Assembly: GCF_000422785.1 (NCBI RefSeq)
Contig: NZ_AUGS01000001.1
Coordinates: 1-64,000 of the forward strand
Origin: Pseudovibrio exalbescens DSM 16456
Lineage (GTDB): Bacteria > Pseudomonadota > Alphaproteobacteria > Rhizobiales > Stappiaceae
Length of the DNA: 64,000 nucleotides
Reading direction: 5' to 3'
The position numbers and the translations under genes are program-made. The notes below the pieces were generated by a model. It was not told the origin of the DNA. It saw only the letters and a list, made by a program, of their open reading frames with translations, and did no database searches. Shown one piece after another: positions 33,921-42,354 of the stretch (the first letter of the stretch is position 1; every line of letters begins with the position of its first letter).

Positions 33921-35321
33921 TCAATTGTGCTTGTAAGAACCACGTTCTTTTTCGGTCATCGGCACAGACACCGGATGCTGCTCGAAATGGGCGATGGCGC
34001 GTTGCATGTCTTCCAGCAACAGAGCTGCCAAGTCGCGACTGACGCCTTGCCGAACCATGATGCGGATGATGTCAGTATCCTGAGTGTTGGCGGGGAGTTT
34101 GAAGGCCGGTACCTGCCAGCCGCGTTCAAGCAACTTGGCGCTGAGATCATACAGCGAGTAGGGCAGGCTGGCGCCATCGCGTACCTTGAAGCAGGCGGCT
34201 GGAATGCCTGCCTCCGGGTCGCCGTCATTGATGAACTCGAAGGGACCAAGTTTGGATATTTCCCGCGCCAGCCATTTGGTCGTGTCATAACAGGCCTTTT
34301 GAACCCTGCGATACCCCTCTCGGCCGAGTCTGTTCATAAGGTAGTATTGTGCGATGACCTGTCCGGCGGGACGTGAAAAGTTGATGGCCAGTGTCCCGAC
34401 TTCTCCGCCAAGATAAGGAACCGAGAAAACAAGGTCTTTGGAAAGCTCCTGCTCATCTCGCCAGACCACCCAGCCGACACCCAAGGGGGCAAGGCCGAAC
34501 TTGTGACCGGATGTCGAGATGGATTTGACTCGAGGTAGACGGAAGTCCCAAAGGATATCCGGTGCACAGAATGGGGCGAGAAAGCCGCCCGAGGCTGCGT
34601 CTACATGGATATCAACATTGATGCCGGTTCGTTTTTCATAGTCATCCAGCGCTCTGGACAATGGCTCAACGAACTCATATTGGCCTGTGTAGGTGACCCC
34701 AAATGTGGGTACAACACAGATGGTGTTCTCATCTACTGCGGATAACATGCTTTCCGGCGTCATGTGATATGCACCGGGCTCCATGGGCAGCTCGCGCAGT
34801 TCTATATCCCAATACCTGCAGAACTTGTGCCAGCAAACCTGCACCGGACCGCAGACAAGGTTGGGCTTGTCAGTCGGCTTTCCCTCCGCCTGACGGCGCT
34901 CTCGCCACCGCCACTTGGCTGCGAGTCCGCCCAGCATGCAGGCCTCAGACGAGCCGGTGGTTGATGTTCCTACCGTGACAGTCGCCTCTGGCGAGTTCCA
35001 GAGATCAGCCAGCATGTGCACACAGCGCATCTCCAGTTCGGCCGTTTGTGGGTATTCGCTTTTGTCGATCATGTTTCGGTCAATGGCCATGTCCATGATC
35101 TTGTGAACCTCTTCCTCCTCCCATGTCTGACAAAAGGTGGCGAGGTTCTGGCGCGGGTTGCCGTCAAGATACAACTCGTCCAGCACAACCTGCATGATTT
35201 CATGTGCGTTGTGCTCGTCCTCGGGAAAGTCGTATTTTGGCAACGGTTTGGCGACATCGCGCCCGGCAAAGATGCTATCCAGCACGCTGTAGCGAAGTTC
35301 ATCGCGTTTGTTGACAGTCAT
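33921..35321 (-). CDS. gadB: Glutamate decarboxylase
   Basis: 466 residues, exactly the E. coli GadB length, from the ATG beginning [21 protein letters not shown] enzyme: the internal aldimine lysine is K274 in [10 protein letters not shown], with [27 protein letters not shown] and VPAFKLP. It converts glutamate to GABA and CO2, consuming a cytoplasmic proton. The C-terminal ERGSYKHN keeps a histidine near the end, like the E. coli residue H465 that closes the active site at neutral pH. First gene of gadB-gadC-glsA, 170 bases after the DUF1269 gene. Confidence 0.97.
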   Translation of the reverse strand: MTVNKRDELRYSVLDSIFAGRDVAKPLPKYDFPEDEHNAHEIMQVVLDELYLDGNPRQNLATFCQTWEEEEVHKIMDMAIDRNMIDKSEYPQTAELEMRCVHMLADLWNSPEATVTVGTSTTGSSEACMLGGLAAKWRWRERRQAEGKPTDKPNLVCGPVQVCWHKFCRYWDIELRELPMEPGAYHMTPESMLSAVDENTICVVPTFGVTYTGQYEFVEPLSRALDDYEKRTGINVDIHVDAASGGFLAPFCAPDILWDFRLPRVKSISTSGHKFGLAPLGVGWVVWRDEQELSKDLVFSVPYLGGEVGTLAINFSRPAGQVIAQYYLMNRLGREGYRRVQKACYDTTKWLAREISKLGPFEFINDGDPEAGIPAACFKVRDGASLPYSLYDLSAKLLERGWQVPAFKLPANTQDTDIIRIMVRQGVSRDLAALLLEDMQRAIAHFEQHPVSVPMTEKERGSYKHN

Positions 35322-35490
35322 GGAGGTGGTCCTTCCTGCATTGGGTTGCAGCGTCCCAAGCGCGCGGGATGAGGTCCAATTCGTGCGGCTTGCATGCGAA
35401 CCTGGCGCCTCCCGGCGTGATTGGGAAATAGTGTTTTGAGAAGTGGCTAGCTTGCGTTTGAGGCGCGGAGCCTTTGACGCAATGTTGTGG

Positions 35491-36009
35491 CTAGGCCGCG
35501 GAGCCTGACTGCTCGTTCTCTTTAATATGCTCGTGCAGTGCCTTGCGCAGCGCTTCTTCCTTGCTGTGGTCCAAGGATGTCTGCATGATTTCGCCGCCTG
35601 TTCCTTCCAGTCCCGCAAGGACCTTGTCCAGCGTCACCTTGTTGATCAACACGAACAAGGCGGCGTTTCCCGGCTGCAAGGTGCTGGCGACCTGTTTCAT
35701 GAACTTGTCGTTGATACCGAAATCGGAGAGAGCTCCGGCGAGTGCGCCCGAAGCTGCACCTACAGCCACCCCTGCCAACGGCACCATGAAAAGGACACCG
35801 ATCAATAAGCCCCAAAGGCTTCCTGTGGCGGCGCCAGCGCCTGTCGGGGAGAAAATCTGGTGGAGTTTTATGTGCCCATTCGGTTTCTTTTCCGCAATCA
35901 CCGCATCCCCCATCTGGATGAGGTATTCCTTTTGAAACGCGAACAGCTTTTCTCGTACTTCCTCGGCTTTTTCGAGGGTGGGATAGGCAATGACCACTAG
36001 ATTGGACAT
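35491..36009 (-). CDS. DUF1269 membrane-associated protein
   Basis: 172 residues. An N-terminal ferredoxin-like half ([51 protein letters not shown]), then a glycine/alanine-rich hydrophobic hairpin (about 58-95, [36 protein letters not shown]) and a C-terminal repeat of the first fold. Function not established; members are stress-linked and often sit near gadB or acid-stress genes, as here. Same strand as gadB and probably co-expressed. Confidence 0.85.
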   Translation of the reverse strand: MSNLVVIAYPTLEKAEEVREKLFAFQKEYLIQMGDAVIAEKKPNGHIKLHQIFSPTGAGAATGSLWGLLIGVLFMVPLAGVAVGAASGALAGALSDFGINDKFMKQVASTLQPGNAALFVLINKVTLDKVLAGLEGTGGEIMQTSLDHSKEEALRKALHEHIKENEQSGSAA

Positions 36010-36202
36010 GGAAGGATCTCACTGTTGTTTCAGTGCTTTTATTATTGACCGACGTTTCAGGCATTGGCAGGAACCTGACGAGGCCATCGGAGAGTATTTG
36101 TGAAATGACGCAGGGTCAACAAAGAGCTGCACGTGTAGTTAAACAGAGGTGAGTGTTGCTTTCGGGGCAAAGCTTTCCCGCTACCCGCAATCTGCTGCGG
36201 GG

Positions 36203-36240
36203 AAAAAAACCGCCGCCAACGAGGTTGGCGACGGTTCCGT
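36203..36240 (-). terminator. Rho-independent terminator of chemoreceptor gene
   Basis: On the reverse strand AACCG-T-CGCCAAC, CTC loop, GTTGGCG-G-CGGTT followed by a run of T. 32 bases after the mcp stop. Confidence 0.85.
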
Positions 36241-36271
36241 TATTAGTCAGAAAAGGGGGGGGTAGTCCGCC

Positions 36272-37972
36272 TCAGGCTGCAGTCCCTGAGCGTTCACGTA
36301 CGGCCCGCAGGAAGTTTGTGACCTGATCGCGCAATTGCGCGGCACGCTCTTGCATGGTCTGGCTGGAGCTGTTGACCACCATGACTTGATCCTGCGTTTC
36401 TTGAGCGCTTTGAGCAACGAAATTGATGCTTTCTGAGACCTCGTTGGTAACGCGGGAGGCTTCGGTCACATTGCTTGCAATTTCTTGTGTGGCAGCATGT
36501 TGTTGTTCTACTGCGGCCGCAATTTGCGCGGATGTGCCCGACAGATTCTCGATTGTTTGAGAGATCGTGGAAATGGCTGAAACCGCGTGGTTTGTCTCCT
36601 GCTGGATCTCCGAGACCTGTTTGTCGATCTCCTCGGTTGCCTTGGAGGTTTGGTTCGCCAGTTCCTTCACTTCGGCAGCAACCACCGCAAAGCCTTTACC
36701 TGCTTCACCTGCGCGGGCGGCTTCAATGGTTGCGTTCAAGGCCAGCAGGTTCGTCTGTTCTGCAATGGCCTGAATGAGCGTGACAACCTCACTGATATGC
36801 TTTGCTGATCGGGCGAGCCGTTCCACGCGTTCGTTCGTGCTGGCCGCTTCCGAACTGGCCTGTGATGTCATGTCGTTGGAACGCTGTACCTGGCGGCTTA
36901 CCTCGCTCACGGATGCTGCCAGTTCTTCGGCTGCTGAAGCTACGGCCTCCACATTGGAAGATGCTTGCATCGAGGCGGCTGAAGCGCGCTGGCTTTGGCT
37001 TGATGTGTGGTCTGCATTGCCTGCCAGGCGTTCGGACGCAGTTTCAAGTTCCTGAACTGCGGCACTGACTGTATCCAACAACTCAGAGATATCGCGGTCA
37101 AAGCCCGCGCAAAGTTCCTGGACTTCATTGCTGCGCTGTACAGAGGTCTGTTGATCTCGCTTCTGGGCTTCCTCAAGAGCTTTGCGGTTGCGCTCGTTTT
37201 CCTGAAACACCTTCATTGCAGAGGCGATCTGGCCAATTTCGTCAGTACGATCAATGTAATTTATGGTCGCCGAGTTGTCGCCTTCAGACATGCTGTGCAT
37301 GTTGCGGATGAGTTCGGCAATCGGCATGTTGATGGAGCGGATTGTAATGAACGCAATTGCCGCTGCTACCAGCATGGCTATCAAAGAAATGATGATGTTT
37401 GTCGTGGCCTGTTTCCAGAACGCATGGTCGATGTCGTCGGTGTAGACGCCGGTCCCGATCATCCACTGCCAAGGCGCGAAACCCTCAGCCCAACTTTCTT
37501 TCTGATAAAGCGTATCGCCTCCGCCAGCCTTGGTCCAAACATAGGACACCTTGCCGCCGCCGTTCTGGGCTTGCTTGATCAACTCGCGTACAAGATAGAC
37601 GCCATTTTGATCGCGGGTATTGATAAGGTTTTTACCGATGGCATCATCGTTTGGCATGACCAGCGTTGTGCCTTCGTAGTCATAGACGAAGATGTAGCCA
37701 TTTCCGCCATCGTAGCGAATGTCGCGCATGGCTTGTTTGGCAAGGTCCTTTGCCTCGGCCTCGGTGAATTCGCCGGTTTGAGCGCGTTGATGGAAATGCT
37801 CAGTTATGCGCAGCGCAGAGCTGGTGATGTGTTTGATGCTGTCGATGCGCTCATTCACCATGGATGTGCGTAGCGCTGAGAGATTAATGAGTGAGAGCGC
37901 GACGGCAAAGGCAAAGATAACCAGGGTTGGAAGGGCAATCTTCCATGCGAGGGGGAGTCTGGACAGTGACAT
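36272..37972 (-). CDS. Methyl-accepting chemotaxis protein, single-Cache type
   Basis: 566 residues. Membrane segment 1 (about 11-32), a periplasmic single Cache domain (about 35-190, with the pattern [32 protein letters not shown] and [15 protein letters not shown]), membrane segment 2 (about 192-212), HAMP (about 213-265), and a cytoplasmic signalling hairpin whose tip is [45 protein letters not shown]. No CheR-docking pentapeptide at the C terminus. Such Cache domains usually sense small organic acids; ligand unknown. Single gene with its own terminator. Confidence 0.93.
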   Translation of the reverse strand: MSLSRLPLAWKIALPTLVIFAFAVALSLINLSALRTSMVNERIDSIKHITSSALRITEHFHQRAQTGEFTEAEAKDLAKQAMRDIRYDGGNGYIFVYDYEGTTLVMPNDDAIGKNLINTRDQNGVYLVRELIKQAQNGGGKVSYVWTKAGGGDTLYQKESWAEGFAPWQWMIGTGVYTDDIDHAFWKQATTNIIISLIAMLVAAAIAFITIRSINMPIAELIRNMHSMSEGDNSATINYIDRTDEIGQIASAMKVFQENERNRKALEEAQKRDQQTSVQRSNEVQELCAGFDRDISELLDTVSAAVQELETASERLAGNADHTSSQSQRASAASMQASSNVEAVASAAEELAASVSEVSRQVQRSNDMTSQASSEAASTNERVERLARSAKHISEVVTLIQAIAEQTNLLALNATIEAARAGEAGKGFAVVAAEVKELANQTSKATEEIDKQVSEIQQETNHAVSAISTISQTIENLSGTSAQIAAAVEQQHAATQEIASNVTEASRVTNEVSESINFVAQSAQETQDQVMVVNSSSQTMQERAAQLRDQVTNFLRAVRERSGTAA

Positions 37973-38371
37973 GTCTTTTCCGTTGAGTTGCAGCAGAACT
38001 CCAAGATCATTAGTTAAATATACTCAATGAATATTTAATAGATGAACGACAATCATTCAGACGCCCTAAATTTGGGTGTTTTGGCGCTAAATTAGTGCGT
38101 TTAGATAAGGAGTGAGATCTCTCATAAATGAAATATGCTAAATAATAAATTTCATCGACAGTCTTAAGTTATTGTAATTAAAGAATATATTGTGGGATAT
38201 CAGTTTTCGAGGTGGAATGGTGGTGATGCGCCACATCGCCTCATATTTCTGTGGGCAGGAAGCGCATTTCCATTTTACCAAGGGACCAGCGGAAGGATGC
38301 TTTGGTGAAGACGGTGCCGAAAACGCTGTGCTAGCGAACTGAACAAAACATCATGCTTGACGTCTAAAAAA
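37973..38371. other. AT-rich interval between AIPR gene and chemoreceptor
   Basis: 399 bases without a supported gene; strongly AT-rich from 37990 to 38200. No terminator or repeat that I can defend. Confidence 0.5.
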
Positions 38372-40096
38372 TCAGCCCTCTACGGCTTGATCTAGCTGGC
38401 TTTGAAGGTACTGGTTAATATTCTGTTGGGATTGCGCTTTTTTGAAGTAATTGTTCAGATTGATGAGGTTCTCATTATTCTGGTTAACCACCTCGGATAG
38501 TATGCTATTCGCTCGATTATACGCATTCTCAAGCAAATCGTTTTCCTGTCGTGCGATTGCCATCGCAGTGGTATCATTTCTAGGATCAACAGATAGCTCA
38601 TTCACCAAAACCCACCACAAAATGCGACATATATGGAAGACACCATAGTTTAAAATGTTTCGTGAAGGATTGTCAGGTTCGAGCTCTCTGTAGGCTCTTC
38701 TGCCTCGAATTTCTGCGAACTTGTAAATTTCGTGTGAAACCGCAAGCTGCCAGGGCTGTGCTTTGCCATAAATGTCATTGTAAAATTCAGGTGAGTACAC
38801 CTTGTATTTCTGAGCTCGGCTAACAGTCGGTTGGTTCTTAAATATCGCCAGGTAGGCTTGACCTGCTTTTTCCAAGTCAATCACCTTGGATTTATGTACA
38901 CCTGCACTTTTTGCTTCCCCCCTTTTTCTTTCGTAAAATAGGCCAAAATCTTCACTAATCTTCCGCTGAATAAGCTGCTGTATCTCGTCATTGGCATGAA
39001 GATCACGGGAGCCGATAGTGTTTTGGTTATTTGTTGCTATGACCACGTTGCTTATAAAATTAAAATCGTTAGACTCATATATCTTGACTTGAACCTTTAC
39101 GTTATCTTGCAACTCTCCATCTTCAAATGCGGATCGCAAAGACGATGTAGTTTGGCAGCCATTGATAATCTGTACTTTTTCAACTCGAACTGAAGGAGCG
39201 TCTGGATCTCGCACCATCGACAAGCTTTCACAAACCATTGTCACTCCGTTGTTCATGTACCAGAAGCTGTCAGATTTTTGGTTGTTGGTCGCAGTTTCGT
39301 AAATCGATTTGTTTACTTGTCCACCAAGGCCGAGATTGCCTCTGACATTTGCGTCAAAGATTGCATCTCGAGGTTCGATTTGAGCGAGTTGTGCTAGGTC
39401 TCTGCCCTTCACCGTACAAAGAACGCTTCGGACTCCCCCGGTGTCAAATTCGACGATCGAAGGTCGATTTGCGTCATACACAATCGGTATGTCCGCAATT
39501 ATTTGGCGCGCCCTATTGCGCCTTTGATTATTTATTCGATCGAGTTCATTGACTCCAATGAAGTGAAAATCAAAGCTCGCGAAAACTCCACTATCCGAAA
39601 ATTCCCGCAGAATATTACCCTTGTTGGCTTGCGCTTCTTCGGCAATGTCTGCTTCGTCACCTAAAGTTACAAAGTAGCAGGAAACACTAACGCTGTTGTT
39701 TCCGTATTGCCTGATCAACTGTCTCGCGTTTTCAATTTTCTCTACCAATTTCGCATTTGGATTGGCTTGATATACGGACTGTTTGGACAGAAAAACAAAT
39801 TCCAATCCTGTCTTCATAAGGGATACAGTATTCGCCGAAAAACCTTGTGTGTTTTTGACTTGAATTAGACGAATGTGAACCGATTGATTGCTATCATCCA
39901 CTTCAATCTTAAAAATGTCGATCTGACGTTCGCCAGCCCCGTCGACCAGTTCATCATCCGGCAGTTCATCGAGGTCAGCATCGAACAATATGGAATAAAA
40001 CCAATACATGAACGCGTCATCTTCTTCAACATTCAGTTCACTCGCAGCGTTTGCTATGGCATCGGATATAAATCCGCGTTTGATGGCTGTACTCAA
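38372..40096 (-). CDS. AIPR-family (abortive infection) protein
   Basis: 574 residues. The AIPR core is at about 225-500, with FWYMNNGVTMVCESL and KVQIINGCQTTSSLRSAF being its clearest motifs. The N-terminal part (AFMYWFYSIL, GAGERQIDIFKIEVDD, RLIQVK) looks like a PD-(D/E)xK-type nuclease fold (D in QIDIF, Q-x-K in IQVK), so it may be a DNase. AIPR proteins are linked to phage abortive infection and to restriction-type systems, usually within defence islands. The gene is visibly AT-richer than its neighbours, stands alone and sits beside tRNA-Met, which suggests horizontal gain. No partner methylase is present. Confidence 0.85.
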   Translation of the reverse strand: MSTAIKRGFISDAIANAASELNVEEDDAFMYWFYSILFDADLDELPDDELVDGAGERQIDIFKIEVDDSNQSVHIRLIQVKNTQGFSANTVSLMKTGLEFVFLSKQSVYQANPNAKLVEKIENARQLIRQYGNNSVSVSCYFVTLGDEADIAEEAQANKGNILREFSDSGVFASFDFHFIGVNELDRINNQRRNRARQIIADIPIVYDANRPSIVEFDTGGVRSVLCTVKGRDLAQLAQIEPRDAIFDANVRGNLGLGGQVNKSIYETATNNQKSDSFWYMNNGVTMVCESLSMVRDPDAPSVRVEKVQIINGCQTTSSLRSAFEDGELQDNVKVQVKIYESNDFNFISNVVIATNNQNTIGSRDLHANDEIQQLIQRKISEDFGLFYERKRGEAKSAGVHKSKVIDLEKAGQAYLAIFKNQPTVSRAQKYKVYSPEFYNDIYGKAQPWQLAVSHEIYKFAEIRGRRAYRELEPDNPSRNILNYGVFHICRILWWVLVNELSVDPRNDTTAMAIARQENDLLENAYNRANSILSEVVNQNNENLINLNNYFKKAQSQQNINQYLQSQLDQAVEG

Positions 40097-40448
40097 TTGA
40101 TTAATTCCTTTGGTTTATTTAAATAGTATGCCTGCATTCTGATCCGCGCAATGCAACTTTAAGCTTTATCTCTCAAATAGTAAATTATATCCTTGAAGAC
40201 GGATACCAGCTTAGTATTGAGCTGAGGCGGTCAGTTGGATAGCGGCGAATGCTTTTTTGCCCATGGCAGTCATAGCGGTGGGGGGGGTACTATTGTGAGC
40301 GGGAGCATCGTTTAATTAGTTTTTGGGATGAAGCATTCTGTTTGATGCTGTTTCATAGGACATGGAACCCATACGGCACCCAGCGCCTAATATGCGCACA
40401 AACGCTCAGCGAAACTTGCATCTATCATTTTAAAAATATTGGGAGAAA
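40097..40448. other. Interval between AIPR gene and tRNA-Met
   Basis: 352 bases, AT-rich near the AIPR promoter (TTTATTTAAATAG at 40120-40135). It contains a possible fragment of a transposase end (40211-40273) and a run of nine G. No integrase and no clear copy of the tRNA 3' end. Confidence 0.45.
40211..40273 (-). pseudogene. Possible transposase C-terminal remnant
   Basis: The reverse strand encodes MTAMGKKAFAAIQLTASAQY then stop. One frame over, just upstream, it reads RYDCHG, the two being joined by a six-A slip. RYD...F-x-A-I-x-L-A is the usual end of IS5-group transposases, so this looks like a frameshifted remnant. The match is short and could be chance. Confidence 0.25.
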
Positions 40449-40525
40449 TGGTAGCGAGGGAGGGACTTGAACCCCCGACACGCGGATTATGATTCCGCTG
40501 CTCTAACCAACTGAGCTACCCCGCC
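40449..40525 (-). tRNA. tRNA-Met (anticodon CAT, elongator)
   Basis: A 77-base gene with encoded CCA. Reverse strand starts GGCGGGGTAGCTCAGTTGG. The anticodon stem GCGGA/TCCGC encloses a loop with CAT, and the T arm is GGGGG-TTCAAGT-CCCTC. The 5' GG with a near-paired acceptor end and A in the D loop fit elongator rather than initiator tRNA; a lysidine-modified Ile tRNA also reads CAT but has a different body. Marks one edge of the AIPR islet. Confidence 0.93.
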
Positions 40526-40737
40526 ACAGGGTTGTCACTGTTTGTCAGTGACTGACGATCTGTGTGACCGCCGCGTCGTGTGAGAGGGTGTATAAGGCGC
40601 TTGAGATGTTCCGTCAAGCCTTGTTCGTCAAGATTTGTGGAAACTCGAAATCTTGTGAAAAAACATTCAAAAACAAGGGGTTTGCTGGGTTCGGCGTCGT
40701 GGAAAAAGCGCCTTTTTGCACGGGCTGTAGCGGTTGT

Positions 40738-40766
40738 CAGGCCTACGTTCGTGCGACGTAGGCCTG
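40738..40766. repeat. Hairpin near the end of mnmA
   Basis: CAGGCCTACG, nine-base loop, CGTAGGCCTG: ten perfect pairs, 22 bases after the mnmA stop on its strand. No T run, so termination is uncertain. Confidence 0.45.
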
Positions 40767-40787
40767 TGCCTTTACTTCGGCTGCGGG

Positions 40788-41993
40788 TCAGGAACTGGCC
40801 GGGAGTCCGGCTGCTTCCCAAGACTTTCCAATGAGGTTGCGCAGTGCATCCTCTGATTTTCTGTCTTTTTCCGCACGTTGGATCCAGCCGCCTCCCAGAA
40901 CACGGGCATCCTGAGTGTCTTCGTCAAAAAATACGCAGGCCTGTCCTGGTGCTACGCCGAGTTCACCAGCGACGAGCTCCACAGTAATGTCATCGCCTTC
41001 CTTGCGCAGAATTGCTTCTGTCGGTGGGCGGGTTGAGCGAACCTTGGCGAATACTTTCAGGCCTTCCACAGGCAGGTCGTCGAAATGGCCGGCACCGATC
41101 CAGTTCACGTTGCGCAGGAGCAGCTTGTGCGTTGCCAGAAATTCTTTTGGCCCAACAATCACGCGGCGGTTGTCTGCATCCAGATGCACTACATACAGGG
41201 GCTCGCCAGTTGAAACGCCGATGCCACGGCGCTGGCCGATGGTGAAATGAATGATGCCTTCATGTTGGCCGAGTACACGCCCATCTACATGAACGATGTC
41301 TCCCGGATCAGCCGCGTGTGGGCGCAGCCGTGCAATCACGTCGGTGTAGCGGCCCTGAGGCACAAAGCAGATATCCTGACTGTCATGTTTATCAGCAACG
41401 ATCAGTCCGAATTCTTCTGCCAGTGCGCGCACCTCCGGCTTGGTCATGCCGCCAAGTGGGAAGCGCAGGAAGTCCAGTTGCTCTTGCGTGGTAGCGAACA
41501 GGAAGTAGCTCTGGTCGCGATCCAGATCAACGGGCCGATACAGTGCGTTGCGGTTGCCTTCAAGCTTGGTGCGAACATAATGACCGGTAACCAGCACATC
41601 GGCGCCCAGATCTTTCGCGGTCTCCAAAAGGTCCTGGAATTTGACGGTCTGATTGCAGGTAACGCAAGGAATTGGCGTTTCACCGTTGATGTAACTGTCG
41701 GCGAAACGTTCAATAACCTGTTCGCGAAAACGGGATTCATAATCCAGTACGTAGTGAGGGATGTCCAGACTCTCGGCTACGCGCCGGGCGTCGTGAATAT
41801 CCTGGCCGGCGCAGCAGGCTCCCTTTTTCTGAACAGCTTCACCATGGTCATAGAGCTGGAGGGTAACACCAATGACGTCGTAGCCCTCGCGCTTCATCAG
41901 ACCGGCAACGACTGATGAGTCGACACCGCCGGACATGGCGACAACAACCCGCGTGTCTTCCGGACGCCCAGGTAGGCCCAGACTGTTAAGCAT
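40788..41993 (-). CDS. mnmA: tRNA-specific 2-thiouridylase MnmA
   Basis: 401 residues. The PP-loop ATPase motif SGGVDSS is near residue 20, with the catalytic cysteine of PCVTCNQ (about 113) and the second cysteine in [13 protein letters not shown] (about 205), then the C-terminal beta barrel ([16 protein letters not shown]...). It adds sulfur to U34 of tRNA-Lys, -Glu and -Gln using ATP and a relay of sulfur carriers. Divergent from the fliK promoter region. Single gene. Confidence 0.95.
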   Translation of the reverse strand: MLNSLGLPGRPEDTRVVVAMSGGVDSSVVAGLMKREGYDVIGVTLQLYDHGEAVQKKGACCAGQDIHDARRVAESLDIPHYVLDYESRFREQVIERFADSYINGETPIPCVTCNQTVKFQDLLETAKDLGADVLVTGHYVRTKLEGNRNALYRPVDLDRDQSYFLFATTQEQLDFLRFPLGGMTKPEVRALAEEFGLIVADKHDSQDICFVPQGRYTDVIARLRPHAADPGDIVHVDGRVLGQHEGIIHFTIGQRRGIGVSTGEPLYVVHLDADNRRVIVGPKEFLATHKLLLRNVNWIGAGHFDDLPVEGLKVFAKVRSTRPPTEAILRKEGDDITVELVAGELGVAPGQACVFFDEDTQDARVLGGGWIQRAEKDRKSEDALRNLIGKSWEAAGLPASS

Positions 41994-42354
41994 TTCGCGA
42001 CTGACCTCTTAAATCTTTCATGCGCGTGCGCCACAGGGCGCGGTTTTCAGTGCTGCGCATATGGCATTTAATGGGGGTTTCACAAGCCCCGACACTTTTT
42101 TATCGACGCCGACCCCAAATTTGTACGGGACTATACTCAAAAAACTTTCAGCCGCCAATGACCCTCGCTCAGGAATGCGGAAAACTCTGCCTAGCTGCAG
42201 TCTGTGCAGGGCAAAAACTGCTGCCAGAGAGGGTTGGGCCGCGTTGTGCGGCATGGAAAGCCGCGGAAGCTCGCGGGTTCGGCTTCCTCTGACAAGTTGG
42301 CCTGAAGCTTGCTACCCTCACTGCGGAATTGTGTCTGCAGGCTCAGGGGAACGA
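41994..42354. other. Divergent region between mnmA and fliK
   Basis: 361 bases. An open frame runs through most of it into fliK but has no start signal or family likeness. The sigma54-type promoter at 42297 lies at its right end. Confidence 0.55.
42297..42313 (+). promoter_or_regulatory. Candidate sigma54 promoter of fliK-flgD
   Basis: TTGGCCTGAAGCTTGCT: GG and GC with the required -24/-12 spacing and a TTGC -12 element. The fliK ATG is 42 bases downstream. An FlbD-type sigma54 activator is encoded 8 kb away in the same cluster. Confidence 0.65.

Noticed and set aside
36251-36262. G-run near the chemoreceptor stop as a quadruplex or control element
   Set aside because: A short single G run only; no set of four tracts.
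40261-40296. A direct repeat of the tRNA-Met 3' end (attachment site)
   Set aside because: TAGCGGTGGGGGGG only loosely resembles TAGCGAGGGAGGG of the tRNA; too degenerate to call an att site.
42061-42354. A 98-codon N-terminal extension of fliK
   Set aside because: The ATG at 42355 has AGGGGA upstream and the sigma54 promoter lies inside the extension.
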